Shown here: positions 1-9,931 of the stretch, in pieces
Position numbering within the stretch: the stretch's first letter is position 1
Layout of the letters: each line of letters begins with the position of its first letter
Assembly (NCBI GenBank): GCA_028868995.1
Contig: JAGWTH010000001.1
Location: forward strand, 124,001-188,000
DNA: 64,000 nt
Source of the DNA: Burkholderiales bacterium
GTDB lineage: Bacteria; Pseudomonadota; Gammaproteobacteria; Burkholderiales; Burkholderiaceae_C
Reading direction: 5' to 3'
Notes under the pieces: model-generated
What the model was told of the DNA's origin: nothing
The model's database searches: none
The model's input: the letters and a program-made list of their open reading frames with translations, nothing else
Made by a program: the position numbers and the translations under genes

Positions 1-453
1 GCCAATGGCGCCTGCATGATGATCCGCACCGAGACCCTCCGCGAGGTGGGCCTCTTCGACCGCAACCTGCGCTTCATCTGCTCGGACTCGGACTTCTCCT
101 TCACGGCGCGCGCGCGCGGCTGGAAGGTGTTCGTGGTGCCGCAGGCGGTGGCCCAGCACTCGTTGGCCGCCTCGAGCCAGGCCAGCCTCGAGATCTCGCT
201 GGTCAAGTGCCGCGACGCCCTCTACTTCGCCGAGAAGTGGCTCACGGGCGGACTCTACCGGCAGCTCTCGTTCGAGGGGCCGGGCCTCAGCCGCATCGGC
301 GTGCGGCAGTGGGCCGAACGGATGCGGCATGACGTGCGGATGATCGAACGCCAAGCGGGGGCTGCGCCCAGTGTCGACCCCGAGGCGTCCCTGCTGTCGC
401 TGATGGCCGAGATGCACCAGCCGCCGCAGCCCCGGCGCCCCGGCCGGTTCTGA
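1..453 (+). CDS. GT2-family glycosyltransferase, C-terminal part (5' end outside the window)
   Basis: The reading frame is open at base 1, so only the last ~150 residues are present. They hold the acceptor-side end of a GT-A fold: a GACMMIR stretch, 'EVGLFDRNLRF', the acidic 'SDSDFSFTARARGW' and 'VAQHSL', the usual run of GT2 rhamnosyl/glycosyltransferases (D/E followed by a trailing His). A soluble cytoplasmic sugar transfer to a surface polysaccharide, flagellin or other protein is inferred. It converges on a block of TPR-glycosyltransferase fusions, which supports a shared glycosylation locus. Donor and acceptor cannot be told from this fragment. The first internal ATG pair (bases 16-21) is unlikely to be the true start because the homology runs upstream of it. 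Confidence 0.75.
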   Translation, partial: ANGACMMIRTETLREVGLFDRNLRFICSDSDFSFTARARGWKVFVVPQAVAQHSLAASSQASLEISLVKCRDALYFAEKWLTGGLYRQLSFEGPGLSRIGVRQWAERMRHDVRMIERQAGAAPSVDPEASLLSLMAEMHQPPQPRRPGRF

Positions 454-474
454 CGGGAAAGGGCCGACCGAGGC

Positions 475-2235
475 TCAGCGCGCGGCGACCAGGGCGCCGA
501 GGTCCCGCCGCACCTGTTCCGTCACCGATGCCCAGTCCCCCGGCACCGCCTGCCGGTACAGGCGCGCGGTGGGATACCAGGGGGAATCGGAACGCTCCAG
601 CATCCAGCGCCAGTCCGGCGCGTACGGCAGCAGGATCCAGACCGGCTTGCCCAGGGCGCCGGCCAGGTGCGCGACGCTGGTGTCCACGGTGACCACCAGG
701 TCGAGCGCCTCGATCAAGGCCGCCGTGTCAGCGAAGTCCTTCAGGTCGGACCCGCAATCGACAGCCCCCTGCCATTGCGCCAGCACCTCGCGGTCACCGG
801 GACGCATCTGCGGCTGCAGCGCGAAGAAGCGGCAGCCTTCCACATCCCCGAGTGCCCGCATCTCGCCCAGCGGCATCGAACGGTTCCTATCGTTCGGATG
901 GTTCGCGTTGCCGGACCAGGCGATGCCGACGTGGAACGCTCCGGCCCCCAGGCGAGTGCGCCAGGACTGGACTGCCGTCGGCCGCGCACGCAGGTAGGGC
1001 ACTTCGGCCGGCAGCGTATCGAGATTCGTCCCCAGCACGGCCGGGACACTCATGAGAGGGCAATGGAAGTCGATCGGCGGCAGCACGGAGTGCTGGGGCA
1101 ACACCCGGCAGTTCGCGGGCAGCGCGCCGGCCAGCAGCGGCTCCAGGCCTTCCTTCACCAGCAGCAGCACCGTCCGCGCGCGACGCGCCACCTCGGGCAC
1201 GAAGCGCAGGAACTGGATGCTGTCGCCGAAGCCCTGTTCCGTGTGCAGGAAGATGGTGCGCCCCTCCAGGCTCTCGCCCTGCCAGCGCGGATGCCCCAGC
1301 CGCAGCTGCTCCTGCTGCCGGAACGCGGCGCTGCGGGTGCGCCACTCGTGCTCGCTCCAGCCGCGCCGCAGGTCGCCGAGAAGCAGCAGGCCGATGCCCA
1401 GCATCGTGTGCAGGTTCGCGTCGTCCGGCCTCTCGCGCAGGGCCTCCTCGGCGGCCGCGACCGCTTCGTTCACCTTGCGCAGCCCCAGCAACACCGCGAC
1501 CCGGTTGCCGCGGGCCTCTCCGTGCGAGGGGTCCAGAGCGAGCGCCTGGTCCACCGCCGCCAGCGCATCATCCAGCCGACCCGTGCGCTCCAGGGGCTCC
1601 GCGCGGTTGACGAGGAGCGTGGGGTGCGGCCCCGCGAGTTCCAGCGCACGATCGATGGCGGCCAGGGCTTCGTCGAACCGGTTCAACCGGACCAGCGCGA
1701 GGTGCCGCAGCAACCACCCGTTGACATTGTCCGGCTTGAGCTGCAGCAGGCGGTCCGCCCACTGCACGGCTTCCTCGTGGCGCTGCAAGCGATACAGTGT
1801 TCGGGCGCCTTCTTCCAGCGCGTCGACATGGTCCGGCTGCAGGCGTGCCGCCGTCTCGAGGTGCTGGAACGCTTCGGGCAGGACATCCAGCTGCGCCAAC
1901 GCACGTCCCAGGAGAAGATGGGCCTGCTCCGGGGCCCAGCCGTCACCGGGTCGGCGCAAAGCGAGCGCCTGGCGCAGCCGGTCGGCCGCCGCGGCGGACT
2001 GCCCCAGCTCGAGCAGAGTGCGGCCCAGCCCCAGGCGCAGCGCGGCATCCTGGGGGCGGGACGCGATGCCTTGCTCGAACGCAAGCGCGGCGCCCGCCAG
2101 GTCGCCTGCCTCCAGCGCCCGCTCTCTTTGTGCCAGCCAAGGTCCCGGCTGGGACGGCGCAGCCGGGTCCGGCGGCGTTTTGGCAGCTGCCGCGGCAGAT
2201 TCCGCACGCCCGAAGAATCCTTTCAACCAGCTCAT
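475..2235 (-). CDS. TPR repeat-glycosyltransferase (GT9-like) fusion, paralog 1
   Basis: About 586 residues. The N-terminal ~300 residues are tetratricopeptide repeats (for example 'ALAAIDRALELAGPHPTLLVN' type units and 'ALDPSHGEARGNR'). The C-terminal ~280 form a GT9/ADP-heptose-transferase-like domain with 'TEQGFGDSIQFLRF', 'VGIAWSGN' and 'VDTSVAHLAGALGKPVWIL'. The start was chosen at MSWLKGFFGR, which matches the N-terminus of the neighbouring paralogs and has AGGAG 10 bases upstream; an ATG 9 bases earlier lies too close to that site. It is the last of three tandem paralogs, 29 bases after the previous one. Glycosylation of a protein such as flagellin is inferred from context only. Confidence 0.85.
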   Translation of the reverse strand: MSWLKGFFGRAESAAAAAKTPPDPAAPSQPGPWLAQRERALEAGDLAGAALAFEQGIASRPQDAALRLGLGRTLLELGQSAAAADRLRQALALRRPGDGWAPEQAHLLLGRALAQLDVLPEAFQHLETAARLQPDHVDALEEGARTLYRLQRHEEAVQWADRLLQLKPDNVNGWLLRHLALVRLNRFDEALAAIDRALELAGPHPTLLVNRAEPLERTGRLDDALAAVDQALALDPSHGEARGNRVAVLLGLRKVNEAVAAAEEALRERPDDANLHTMLGIGLLLLGDLRRGWSEHEWRTRSAAFRQQEQLRLGHPRWQGESLEGRTIFLHTEQGFGDSIQFLRFVPEVARRARTVLLLVKEGLEPLLAGALPANCRVLPQHSVLPPIDFHCPLMSVPAVLGTNLDTLPAEVPYLRARPTAVQSWRTRLGAGAFHVGIAWSGNANHPNDRNRSMPLGEMRALGDVEGCRFFALQPQMRPGDREVLAQWQGAVDCGSDLKDFADTAALIEALDLVVTVDTSVAHLAGALGKPVWILLPYAPDWRWMLERSDSPWYPTARLYRQAVPGDWASVTEQVRRDLGALVAAR

Positions 2236-2264
2236 CGTTTGCATTCTCCTGGATGCCGCACGGT

Positions 2265-4079
2265 TCAGCGGCTCGGTGCGAGCGCAGCGAGATCTTCCTT
2301 GACCCTGGCAAGCACCTCGACCCAGTCCCCCGGCGTCCGCTGCCGGTAAAGGCGTGCAGTGGGGTACCAGGGCGAGTCCTCGCGTTCCAGCAGCCAGCGC
2401 CAGTCCGGCAGGTACGGCAGCAGGATCCAGATCGGCTTGCCCAGGGCACCCGCCAGGTGCGCGACGCTGGTGTCGACCGAGACGACCAGGTCGAGCCGCT
2501 CCACCGCTGCCGCCGTGTCGGCGTAGTCGCCCAGCTGTGGTCCCGCGTCCACGAGTCCTGGCCAGTCGGCGAGGCCCCGGCGGTCGGTGTCGCGCACCTG
2601 CGGCTGAAGGCTGACGAAGCGCACGCCCCCCGGGTCGATCGCGCGGAACTCCGCCAGCGGGATCGAGCGCCTGCGGTCGTTGCGGTGACGCGGATTGCCC
2701 GACCAGACAATGCCCACGGCCAGCCCATCGCCGGCGGCAAGGCGCTCCAGCCAGCGCGACCGGCGACCACCGTCCACCCGCAGGTAGGGGATGGGCGCCG
2801 GCACATCCGCCAGCGTGGTGCCGAATGCGCAGGGCAGGCTCAGCAGCGGACACTGGAAATCATGCGGCGGCACCGCTTCATCCTCCCGCACGATGCGGCA
2901 GTTCGCCGCCGGCTCGCCCACCAGCGGCACCAACGCCGCAGGCAGGCGCAGGAAGACCTGGCCGGCCAGCGCGGCGACGCGGGGGACATAGCGCAGGAAC
3001 TGGATCGAATCACCCAGCCCCTGCTCCGCGAAAAGCAGGATGGAGCGGTCCCGCAGGGAGGCCTCGCCCGTCCACTGCGGCTGCGCGGACGGCCGCACGG
3101 AATGCAGGGCAAAGCCCTCGGCGCGCCAGCGTGATTCGTGCAGCCGCCAGCCCTGTTCGTACTCGCCCCGCAGCAGGCGCGCCACCGCCAGGTCCCACTC
3201 GAAATCGGGGTCCCCGGGATACCGGCTGGCACCCTCGGACGCGAGGGCGAGCGCCTCGTCGACGCGCAGCAGCTCGGTCAGAGCGCAGATCTTGTTGTGC
3301 AGCGCCTCACGATGCCCCGGCTGCAATCGCAGCGCATCGTCCGCGAGCGCCAGTGCTTCCGCCGGCCGATCCAGCCGCAGCAGCGCCGCGCTCGCATTGG
3401 CCAGGCTGTCAGGACGTGCACCGTGCACCCGCAGCAGCCTCTCGAAGGTGGCGAGCGCTTCCTGCGCCCGGCCCGACGCGAGCTGCATGCTGCCCAGACA
3501 CTCTAGCCCACCCAGGTCATCGGGCTGCGCCCCGAGCAGGGCGCGCAGGGGCTCCAGAGCCTCCTGCGGGCGGCCCGCGGCATGCAGGGCCTGCGCGAGC
3601 TGCATCCACGCCGGCGGCGACGGCGCAAGCGCCACGAGCTGCCGTGCGGCTTCGACCGCCTCCTCGCCTCGCCCGGCGGACAGCAGCAGCGACACCAGCT
3701 CCTCCTGCGCCTCGGCGAACCCCGGGCGCGCGGACAGCGCGCCGCGCAAGGCGGCTGCAGCCGCGTCGACCGAGCCGGCCATGCGGTGGGCCCGTCCGAG
3801 GAGGAACTGCGCATCCGCGAGCGGGTCCGCCCGACCCTGCGCCAGTGCCACCGCCTGGGCCAGGGTGGCGATGGCCCCGGGGAAGTCGGCCTGCTCCAGA
3901 AGCACGTATCCCAGGTTCACCCGCGCCGCGGCGTCCGCGGGGTCCGCTGCGGCGGCCGCCCGGTAACAGTCCGCCGCCTGCAGCAACTGTCCTTGCGCGA
4001 GCGCGGCATTGCCCCGGTCCCTCCATGCGGCAGCGCCCGGTTCAGGCACCGGGGAACTCTTGCGCAGCCATCCGAACAT
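2265..4079 (-). CDS. TPR repeat-glycosyltransferase (GT9-like) fusion, paralog 2
   Basis: About 604 residues starting MFGWLRKSSP, with GAGGAG 10 bases upstream. TPR-type helices fill the first ~330 residues; the GT9-like domain follows with 'AEQGLGDSIQFLRYVP', 'VGIVWSGNPRHRNDR' and the very conserved 'SVDTSVAHLAGALGKPIW', then 'PDWRWLLEREDSPWYP'. The last ~280 residues are closely similar to those of both neighbours, while the TPR part has diverged more, the pattern of a tandem duplication in which the putative catalytic part is conserved. The gap to the upstream paralog is 13 bases, so co-transcription is likely. Sugar donor and acceptor are unknown. Confidence 0.85.
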   Translation of the reverse strand: MFGWLRKSSPVPEPGAAAWRDRGNAALAQGQLLQAADCYRAAAAADPADAAARVNLGYVLLEQADFPGAIATLAQAVALAQGRADPLADAQFLLGRAHRMAGSVDAAAAALRGALSARPGFAEAQEELVSLLLSAGRGEEAVEAARQLVALAPSPPAWMQLAQALHAAGRPQEALEPLRALLGAQPDDLGGLECLGSMQLASGRAQEALATFERLLRVHGARPDSLANASAALLRLDRPAEALALADDALRLQPGHREALHNKICALTELLRVDEALALASEGASRYPGDPDFEWDLAVARLLRGEYEQGWRLHESRWRAEGFALHSVRPSAQPQWTGEASLRDRSILLFAEQGLGDSIQFLRYVPRVAALAGQVFLRLPAALVPLVGEPAANCRIVREDEAVPPHDFQCPLLSLPCAFGTTLADVPAPIPYLRVDGGRRSRWLERLAAGDGLAVGIVWSGNPRHRNDRRRSIPLAEFRAIDPGGVRFVSLQPQVRDTDRRGLADWPGLVDAGPQLGDYADTAAAVERLDLVVSVDTSVAHLAGALGKPIWILLPYLPDWRWLLEREDSPWYPTARLYRQRTPGDWVEVLARVKEDLAALAPSR

Positions 4080-4092
4080 GCGAAAGGGCTCC

Positions 4093-5952
4093 TCAATGGC
4101 CGGGCGCAACAAGTGCCCGCAGGTCTGCCCGCACTCTGCGGATGACGGAGTCCCAATCGCCCGCCGCCGGCTGGCGGTACAGCCGCGCGCTGGGATACCA
4201 GGGCGAATCCTCCCGCTGCAGCATCCAGCGCCAGTCGGGCACGTGGGGCAGCAGGATCCACACCGGCTTGCCCAGGGCGCCAGCGAGGTGCGCGACGCTG
4301 GTGTCGACGGTGATGACGAGGTCCAGCGCCTCCATCAGCGCCGCCGTATCGTCGAAGTCGCGCAGCTCGCGTCCAAGATCGACGGCGGCCGGCCAGGCTT
4401 CGAAGCTCGCGCGGTCCGCGTCGCGCACCTCCGGCTGCACCGTCACGAACCGGCAGCCGGCCGCGTCGATGGCGCGGAACGTCGCCAGCGTCATCGAGCG
4501 GTTGTGGTCGTTCGTGTGCTTCGGGTTGCCGGCCCAGGCGATGCCCACGTTCAGCGTGCCGCCGCCCAGCCGCTCCCGCCACGCGGGCACCAGGGACAGG
4601 TCAGCCCGCAGGTAAGGCACCTCGGCGGGAATCGTTTCCTCCGTGGTCCCCAGGATCGCAGGCACGCTCATCAGCGGGCAATGGAAATCGATCGCGGGCA
4701 GCCGCGCGCCCTGCGGCAGCAGCCGGGCGTTCGCCGGCAGGTTGCGCGCCACCAGCGGCTGCAGCGCCTCGGACACCAGCACCAGAACATCCCGCGCCTG
4801 CGCCGCCACCGGCTGCACGTAACGCACGAACTGGATGTTGTCGCCCAATCCCTGTTCGCCGTGCAGGAAGATGGTGCATCCCCTCAGGCTCTCGCCTTGC
4901 CACGGGCGCTGCCCTTCCAGCTCCAGGAGCTTGCCGCGAAAGCCCGCGCTGCGCCGGCGCCATTCGCTCTCCTGCCACCCGCGGCGCAGGTCGCCGCTCA
5001 TGAGGAGCGGGATGCTCAGGGAAAAGTGGAGATCGGGATCCTCCGGCAGCAGTTGCACGGCCGCCTCACCCGCGGCGATGGCTTCGGGCAGACGCAGCAG
5101 GTTCGTGAGGGTGGTGCAGCGGTTCACGAGCGCATCCCGGTTGCTCGGCTCGAAGGTCAATGCCTGCTCGACGCAGGCGAGGGCCTCCTCGAAACGCCCC
5201 AGGCGCTCCAGCGGCACCGAACGGTTGACGAGGAAGCGCGCGCTCGGCCCCTGGAGGGCCAGCATGCGCTCGGCCTCGGCCAGCGCATTGAGGGTCCGGC
5301 CCGATTTCATCAGCGCGCCGTAGCGCAGGACCGCGGCGTCGACATTCGCCGGCTCTTGGGCGCACACGGGCGCCAGCAAGTCGGCCGCCTCGGCGTGCCG
5401 ATTGCAGGCACGCAGCTCGCTGGCCAGCACCAGCTTGTTGAGGGTGGTGGGGCGCAGCTTCAGCAAGCGCTGCATCCATGCGACGGCCTCGGCATGCCGC
5501 TCGAGGACATGCAGGCTGCGCGCACCGTCCTCCAGCGCCTCGGCGAAATCGGGCTGCGCGCCCAGGGCGGCCTCGAAGCTGGCCACGGCCTGCGCATGCA
5601 AGCCCGACGCAGCCTGGGCGCGGCCCAGGAGGTAGTGGGCATCGTGGGCCGCGCAGCCGTCGCCGGGCCGGCGCAGGGCGAGCGCCTCCTGCAGCCGCAC
5701 GGCCGCGGCCTGGGGCTGCCCCTGCTCCAGCAGCACGAAGCCCAGGTTCAGCCGCAGCGCCGCGTCCTGCGGATCGGCGAGCGCGCCTTGCTCATAGCAT
5801 CGGAAAGCCTCCGCAAGATGGCCGGCGGCCAGCGCATCGTTGCCCAGCTTGCGCCAGTTCGTCAGAGTCACCGGCGAGGGCGCGGCCGCGGGCTCCGCAG
5901 GCGCAGCCGTCGTGCCGCCCCGTCGGCCGAAGGTCTCGCGCAGCCAGCCCAC
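4093..5952 (-). CDS. TPR repeat-glycosyltransferase (GT9-like) fusion, paralog 3
   Basis: About 619 residues with a GTG start (MGWLRETFGRRGG), placed 2 bases after the stop of the upstream small gene, so translational coupling is likely; no good ribosome binding site is visible. Domain order is the same as in the two downstream paralogs: TPR repeats to about residue 330, then a GT9-like domain with 'GEQGLGDNIQFVRYV', 'VGIAWAGNPKHTNDHNRS' and 'TVDTSVAHLAGALGKPVW'. It is the first of the three paralogs in transcription order. A role in protein or surface glycan modification is inferred from the fold and from the neighbouring OGT and GT2 genes. Confidence 0.85.
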   Translation of the reverse strand: MGWLRETFGRRGGTTAAPAEPAAAPSPVTLTNWRKLGNDALAAGHLAEAFRCYEQGALADPQDAALRLNLGFVLLEQGQPQAAAVRLQEALALRRPGDGCAAHDAHYLLGRAQAASGLHAQAVASFEAALGAQPDFAEALEDGARSLHVLERHAEAVAWMQRLLKLRPTTLNKLVLASELRACNRHAEAADLLAPVCAQEPANVDAAVLRYGALMKSGRTLNALAEAERMLALQGPSARFLVNRSVPLERLGRFEEALACVEQALTFEPSNRDALVNRCTTLTNLLRLPEAIAAGEAAVQLLPEDPDLHFSLSIPLLMSGDLRRGWQESEWRRRSAGFRGKLLELEGQRPWQGESLRGCTIFLHGEQGLGDNIQFVRYVQPVAAQARDVLVLVSEALQPLVARNLPANARLLPQGARLPAIDFHCPLMSVPAILGTTEETIPAEVPYLRADLSLVPAWRERLGGGTLNVGIAWAGNPKHTNDHNRSMTLATFRAIDAAGCRFVTVQPEVRDADRASFEAWPAAVDLGRELRDFDDTAALMEALDLVITVDTSVAHLAGALGKPVWILLPHVPDWRWMLQREDSPWYPSARLYRQPAAGDWDSVIRRVRADLRALVAPGH

Positions 5953-5954
5953 GG

Positions 5955-6248
5955 CTAGAGGCGCACGCTCAACCAGTCGGTGAGCTGGTTCGCGTATTCC
6001 GGGGTGCAGCCGCTGTCGCGCAGCGTCCAGAGGAAGGCATTGGCGAGCTTGGCCTTCTTGTAGAAATTCATTCGCTCGCGCGCCTTGAATTCCCGGACCC
6101 GCTGGTCTGCCCGCACCAGCGCCTTTTCCGCCTTGGCCGTGAATTTGGCGTCGGCCTTACCCGCCGACCCGGAAAGCTCGCCGAGCACGAAGGTGGCGAG
6201 CTCCTTGCCAAAGCGGACCGATTCGGAGGAAGAAGACCAGCTGAACAT
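5955..6248 (-). CDS. Conserved small hypothetical protein
   Basis: 97 residues, MFSWSSSSESVRFGKELATF at the start and ending in LSVRL. It is charged and probably helical, with no signal peptide or membrane segment and no motif I recognise. It sits between the OGT gene (5-base gap) and the first TPR-GT9 paralog (2-base gap) and so belongs to the same transcript. The tight spacing makes it a likely accessory protein of the glycosylation locus, but its function is unknown. The start ATG is the only one that gives a frame free of overlap with the OGT gene. Confidence 0.7.
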   Translation of the reverse strand: MFSWSSSSESVRFGKELATFVLGELSGSAGKADAKFTAKAEKALVRADQRVREFKARERMNFYKKAKLANAFLWTLRDSGCTPEYANQLTDWLSVRL

Positions 6249-6253
6249 GGGAC

Positions 6254-8215
6254 CTATTGTCGCCCGGGAAGGACCGAGGGCGGCAGGACCCGTTGCGGCT
6301 GCGCCACCCCGGCGCCCCGCTCCCGCCAGGCCTGTTCGAGCAATGCCTCGAATGCAGCCACGAACCCCGCCTCGTCCATCAGCGGCGAGGCGCGCAGGCG
6401 CTCGCGCAGGGTGCGGCGCAGGTGGGCGATGGCCGCGGTGTCGCGCGTGCGTTCGACGGCCACTTCCTGGTAGCGCGAGATGTCGGGCGCGACCCAGTCC
6501 GGCAGGCCCAGCACCTCCAGCACGCTGGCCGCGCTGCGCGAGGCGGGCAGCGGACCGGTGCAGGCCACGACCGGCACGCCCATCCACAGGGCGTCGAACG
6601 TGGTCGTGCCGCCACCGTAGGGGTAGCTGTCCAGGGCGATGTCGACCTGGTTCATGAGCTCGTAATAGCCCTGGAGGTCGGTGCGCGGCGCGAACCGCAC
6701 GCGCGCAGCCTCTCCGCCCCCCTCCACGATCGCCTCCAGCAGGGACTGCCTCTTGCGCTCCGAGCCCACGCCGGCCACCAGCAGGCGTGCAGTGGGCAGC
6801 TCCCGCAGGATGCGGCCCCAGCGCCACGCGGTCTCGTGCGTGAGCTTGATCGTGTTGTTGAACGAGCCGAAGGTGACGTAGCCATTGCGTTCGCAGGGCG
6901 CGGCCGGCGCCGGCTCGACGACGAGGAAGGGCCGGTAGCACCACTGGCTGTGCGGAAACAGCAGCAGCTGCTCGGTGTGCAGGGACTGGGACATCTCCGG
7001 CGGGTCGCAGCGCGCGTCGGTCAGCCGGTAGTCCATGCGCGTGAGGCCGGTCGTGTTCAGGTAACCCACCCAGGTCACCTGCACCGGCGCCGGCTTCGCG
7101 GCGAAAGCCCCCAGGCGCGCCGTGCTGGTGTGGCCGGACAGGTCGACCAGGATGTCGATCGCATCGGCGGCGATCGCCTCGGCCAGCCGGAGGTCATGCC
7201 AGCCGCTGGCATCGACCCAGTGGTCGCTCAGCTGCTGCACCTGGCGGGTGAATGCGTCGGGCTTGCGGGTGCTGGAGTAGCAGAACACCTCGAAGCGATC
7301 GCGCGAGCGCCTCTCGAGGACCGGCAGAAGGAAAAGGGTGACCGGGTGGCCGAGAAAGTCGCCCGACACGAATCCGATGCGCAGGCGGCGGCCGGCCGCG
7401 TCGCGCGGCACGTGCGCGCGTGCAGGCACCGCGGCCTCGAGCCGGGCCCCCAGTGCTCGGTGCCGCGCGGCCAGGTCCCGCACGTCCACGCCCTCGACGA
7501 GGTTCAGCAGGAACAGCTCGCGCGAACGCAGCTCGAAGCGATGGGGTGCCAGCTCGATGGCCCGGCGCAGCGGAGCCATCGCCTCGGCCGCGAAGCCCTG
7601 GTCCACCAGCCGGAAGGCATGCACGGCCTGGGCATCGGCGTCCTGCGGCAGCAGGGCGGCGGCGCGGGCCGCCGCGGCCTCGGCTTCGTCGAGCCGGCCG
7701 AGCCGGGCCAGGATGCCGGTCTGCAGGGATAGCGCGCCGCCGTCCTCGGGCTGCAGCCGCACGGCCTCGGCAATCGCGTCGGCGGCGGCCTCGAGCTGGC
7801 CGCGGGCTTCCAGCACGCTGGCGAGCACCGTGCAGGCCTGCGGGAAGTCCGGCTTGCGCGCGAGGGCGCGGCGCAGCAGGGCTTCGGCCGATTCCAGCCG
7901 GCCCTGCACGAAGTCCAGCTTGCCGAGGTTGTAGGCGCCGAAGGGGTGATCGAGCTCCAGGGCCAGCACACGCTCGTAAGAGGCACGGGCACTGGCCGCA
8001 TCGCCGAGCGCCTCCTGGGCGATGCCCAGGTTCAGGTGCGCGGCCGGCAGCTGGGGCGCCAGCGCGGCGGCGCGCCGATAGAGGTCCAGCGCCTCCTGCA
8101 GGCGGCCGGCGTCCTCCGCGGTGTTGCCGGCGGCGATGAGTTCCTGGGCTTGTTCGCGGGAGCGTTCGGCCGGCACTTCGCCGCCCGACAGGCTTTTCAG
8201 AAGGCTCTTGAACAT
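6254..8215 (-). CDS. TPR-OGT family (GT41, SPINDLY-like) glycosyltransferase
   Basis: About 653 residues from MFKSLLKSLSGGE. Residues ~30-270 are TPR repeats; from ~300 comes the glycosyltransferase 41 domain, with 'LRIGFVSGDFLGHPV', 'IDILVDLSGHTSTARLGAFA', 'PAPVQVTWVGYLNTTGL', 'VTFGSFNNTIKLTHE' and 'ALDSYPYGGGTTTFDALWMGVPVV', all hallmarks of bacterial O-GlcNAc-transferase-like enzymes. In bacteria such proteins often modify flagellin or adhesins. It follows recX by 37 bases on the same strand. A longer in-frame start exists but reads through recX and was rejected. No strong ribosome binding site is seen. Confidence 0.88.
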   Translation of the reverse strand: MFKSLLKSLSGGEVPAERSREQAQELIAAGNTAEDAGRLQEALDLYRRAAALAPQLPAAHLNLGIAQEALGDAASARASYERVLALELDHPFGAYNLGKLDFVQGRLESAEALLRRALARKPDFPQACTVLASVLEARGQLEAAADAIAEAVRLQPEDGGALSLQTGILARLGRLDEAEAAAARAAALLPQDADAQAVHAFRLVDQGFAAEAMAPLRRAIELAPHRFELRSRELFLLNLVEGVDVRDLAARHRALGARLEAAVPARAHVPRDAAGRRLRIGFVSGDFLGHPVTLFLLPVLERRSRDRFEVFCYSSTRKPDAFTRQVQQLSDHWVDASGWHDLRLAEAIAADAIDILVDLSGHTSTARLGAFAAKPAPVQVTWVGYLNTTGLTRMDYRLTDARCDPPEMSQSLHTEQLLLFPHSQWCYRPFLVVEPAPAAPCERNGYVTFGSFNNTIKLTHETAWRWGRILRELPTARLLVAGVGSERKRQSLLEAIVEGGGEAARVRFAPRTDLQGYYELMNQVDIALDSYPYGGGTTTFDALWMGVPVVACTGPLPASRSAASVLEVLGLPDWVAPDISRYQEVAVERTRDTAAIAHLRRTLRERLRASPLMDEAGFVAAFEALLEQAWRERGAGVAQPQRVLPPSVLPGRQ

Positions 8216-8252
8216 GGGACGGCTGGCATGACCGCCCCATTGTGGCGGCAGT

Positions 8253-8714
8253 TCAGGCGCTGCCGTCCTCGTCCGGGTCCCAGGCGAGCACGCGCCGCAC
8301 GGCTTCGGCGGAAAAACCACGCGCCAGGAGGAAGCGGCCCTGCTTCGCCCGCTCGCGCGCGTCGGCGGGCGGGGTGCCGAAGCGGCGCCGCCAGACCTCG
8401 CGCGCGCGCTGCAGTTCGCTGGCCTGCAGCCGGGACACCGCCTCGGCCACGCGCTCCGCATCCAGCCCTTTCGCCTGCAGCTCCTGCCGGATGCGCCCGG
8501 CGCCCAGGCGGGCGGCGCGCCGGTGCAGCACCGACTCGACCACCCGCTGCTCGTCGAGGAAGCCGCGCGCCTGCAGTTCGTCCAGCGCCGCCTTCAGCTG
8601 GCCGGGCTCGGCCTCGTGCGGCGCCAGCTTGCGTTCCAGCTCGCGGCGGGAATGCTCGCGCGCGGCGAGCAGCTTCAGCGCGCGGCCCTTGAGGGAGGGT
8701 TGACCGAAGGCCAT
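8253..8714 (-). CDS. recX: RecX, regulator of RecA
   Basis: 153 residues, the usual length of the family. The sequence 'SLKGRALKLLAAREHSRREL', the 'ARGFLDEQRVVES' unit and 'LGAGRIRQELQAKGLD' are the typical three-helix RecX repeats, ending 'KQGRFLLARGFSAEAVRRVL'. RecX binds RecA filaments and limits their extension during recombination and SOS induction. The gene lies 12 bases downstream of recA on the same strand, the standard recA-recX order, so it should be transcribed from the recA promoter. Confidence 0.95.
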   Translation of the reverse strand: MAFGQPSLKGRALKLLAAREHSRRELERKLAPHEAEPGQLKAALDELQARGFLDEQRVVESVLHRRAARLGAGRIRQELQAKGLDAERVAEAVSRLQASELQRAREVWRRRFGTPPADARERAKQGRFLLARGFSAEAVRRVLAWDPDEDGSA

Positions 8715-8726
8715 GCGGCCTGCGGC

Positions 8727-9785
<1,059 letters not shown>

Positions 9786-9832
9786 GGTCGGTTTCTCCTT
9801 GCGCATCAATGATTTAGCTGTTGGGGCACCCA

Positions 9833-9865
9833 CTGGTTCGACGAACAGGCTGGATGCATGCCCAG
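9833..9865 (-). promoter_or_regulatory. Two adjacent LexA (SOS) box candidates upstream of recA
   Basis: Read on the recA strand, bases 9865-9850 are CTGGGCATGCATCCAG and bases 9848-9833 are CTGTTCGTCGAACCAG. Both have the CTG-N10-CAG core of the gamma/betaproteobacterial LexA operator and are separated by one base. They sit 48-80 bases upstream of the recA start and just downstream of the candidate -10 element, where a repressor would block initiation. Neither is a perfect match to the CTGT-N8-ACAG consensus. Function is inferred. Confidence 0.5.
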
Positions 9866-9866
9866 T

Positions 9867-9896
9867 AATGTAACGAGCGAGATGCCGGCGGGACAA
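9867..9896 (-). promoter_or_regulatory. Candidate sigma-70 promoter of recA
   Basis: On the minus strand TTGTCC (9896-9891) and TACATT (9872-9867) are separated by 18 bases, each matching the consensus -35/-10 at 4 of 6 positions. The implied start of transcription falls within the LexA-box pair. The match is modest, so this is a plausible but unproven assignment. Confidence 0.4.
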
Positions 9897-9931
9897 CAGG
9901 ATTTTTGGTCAGTTTGCCTTACGATTGGTGA

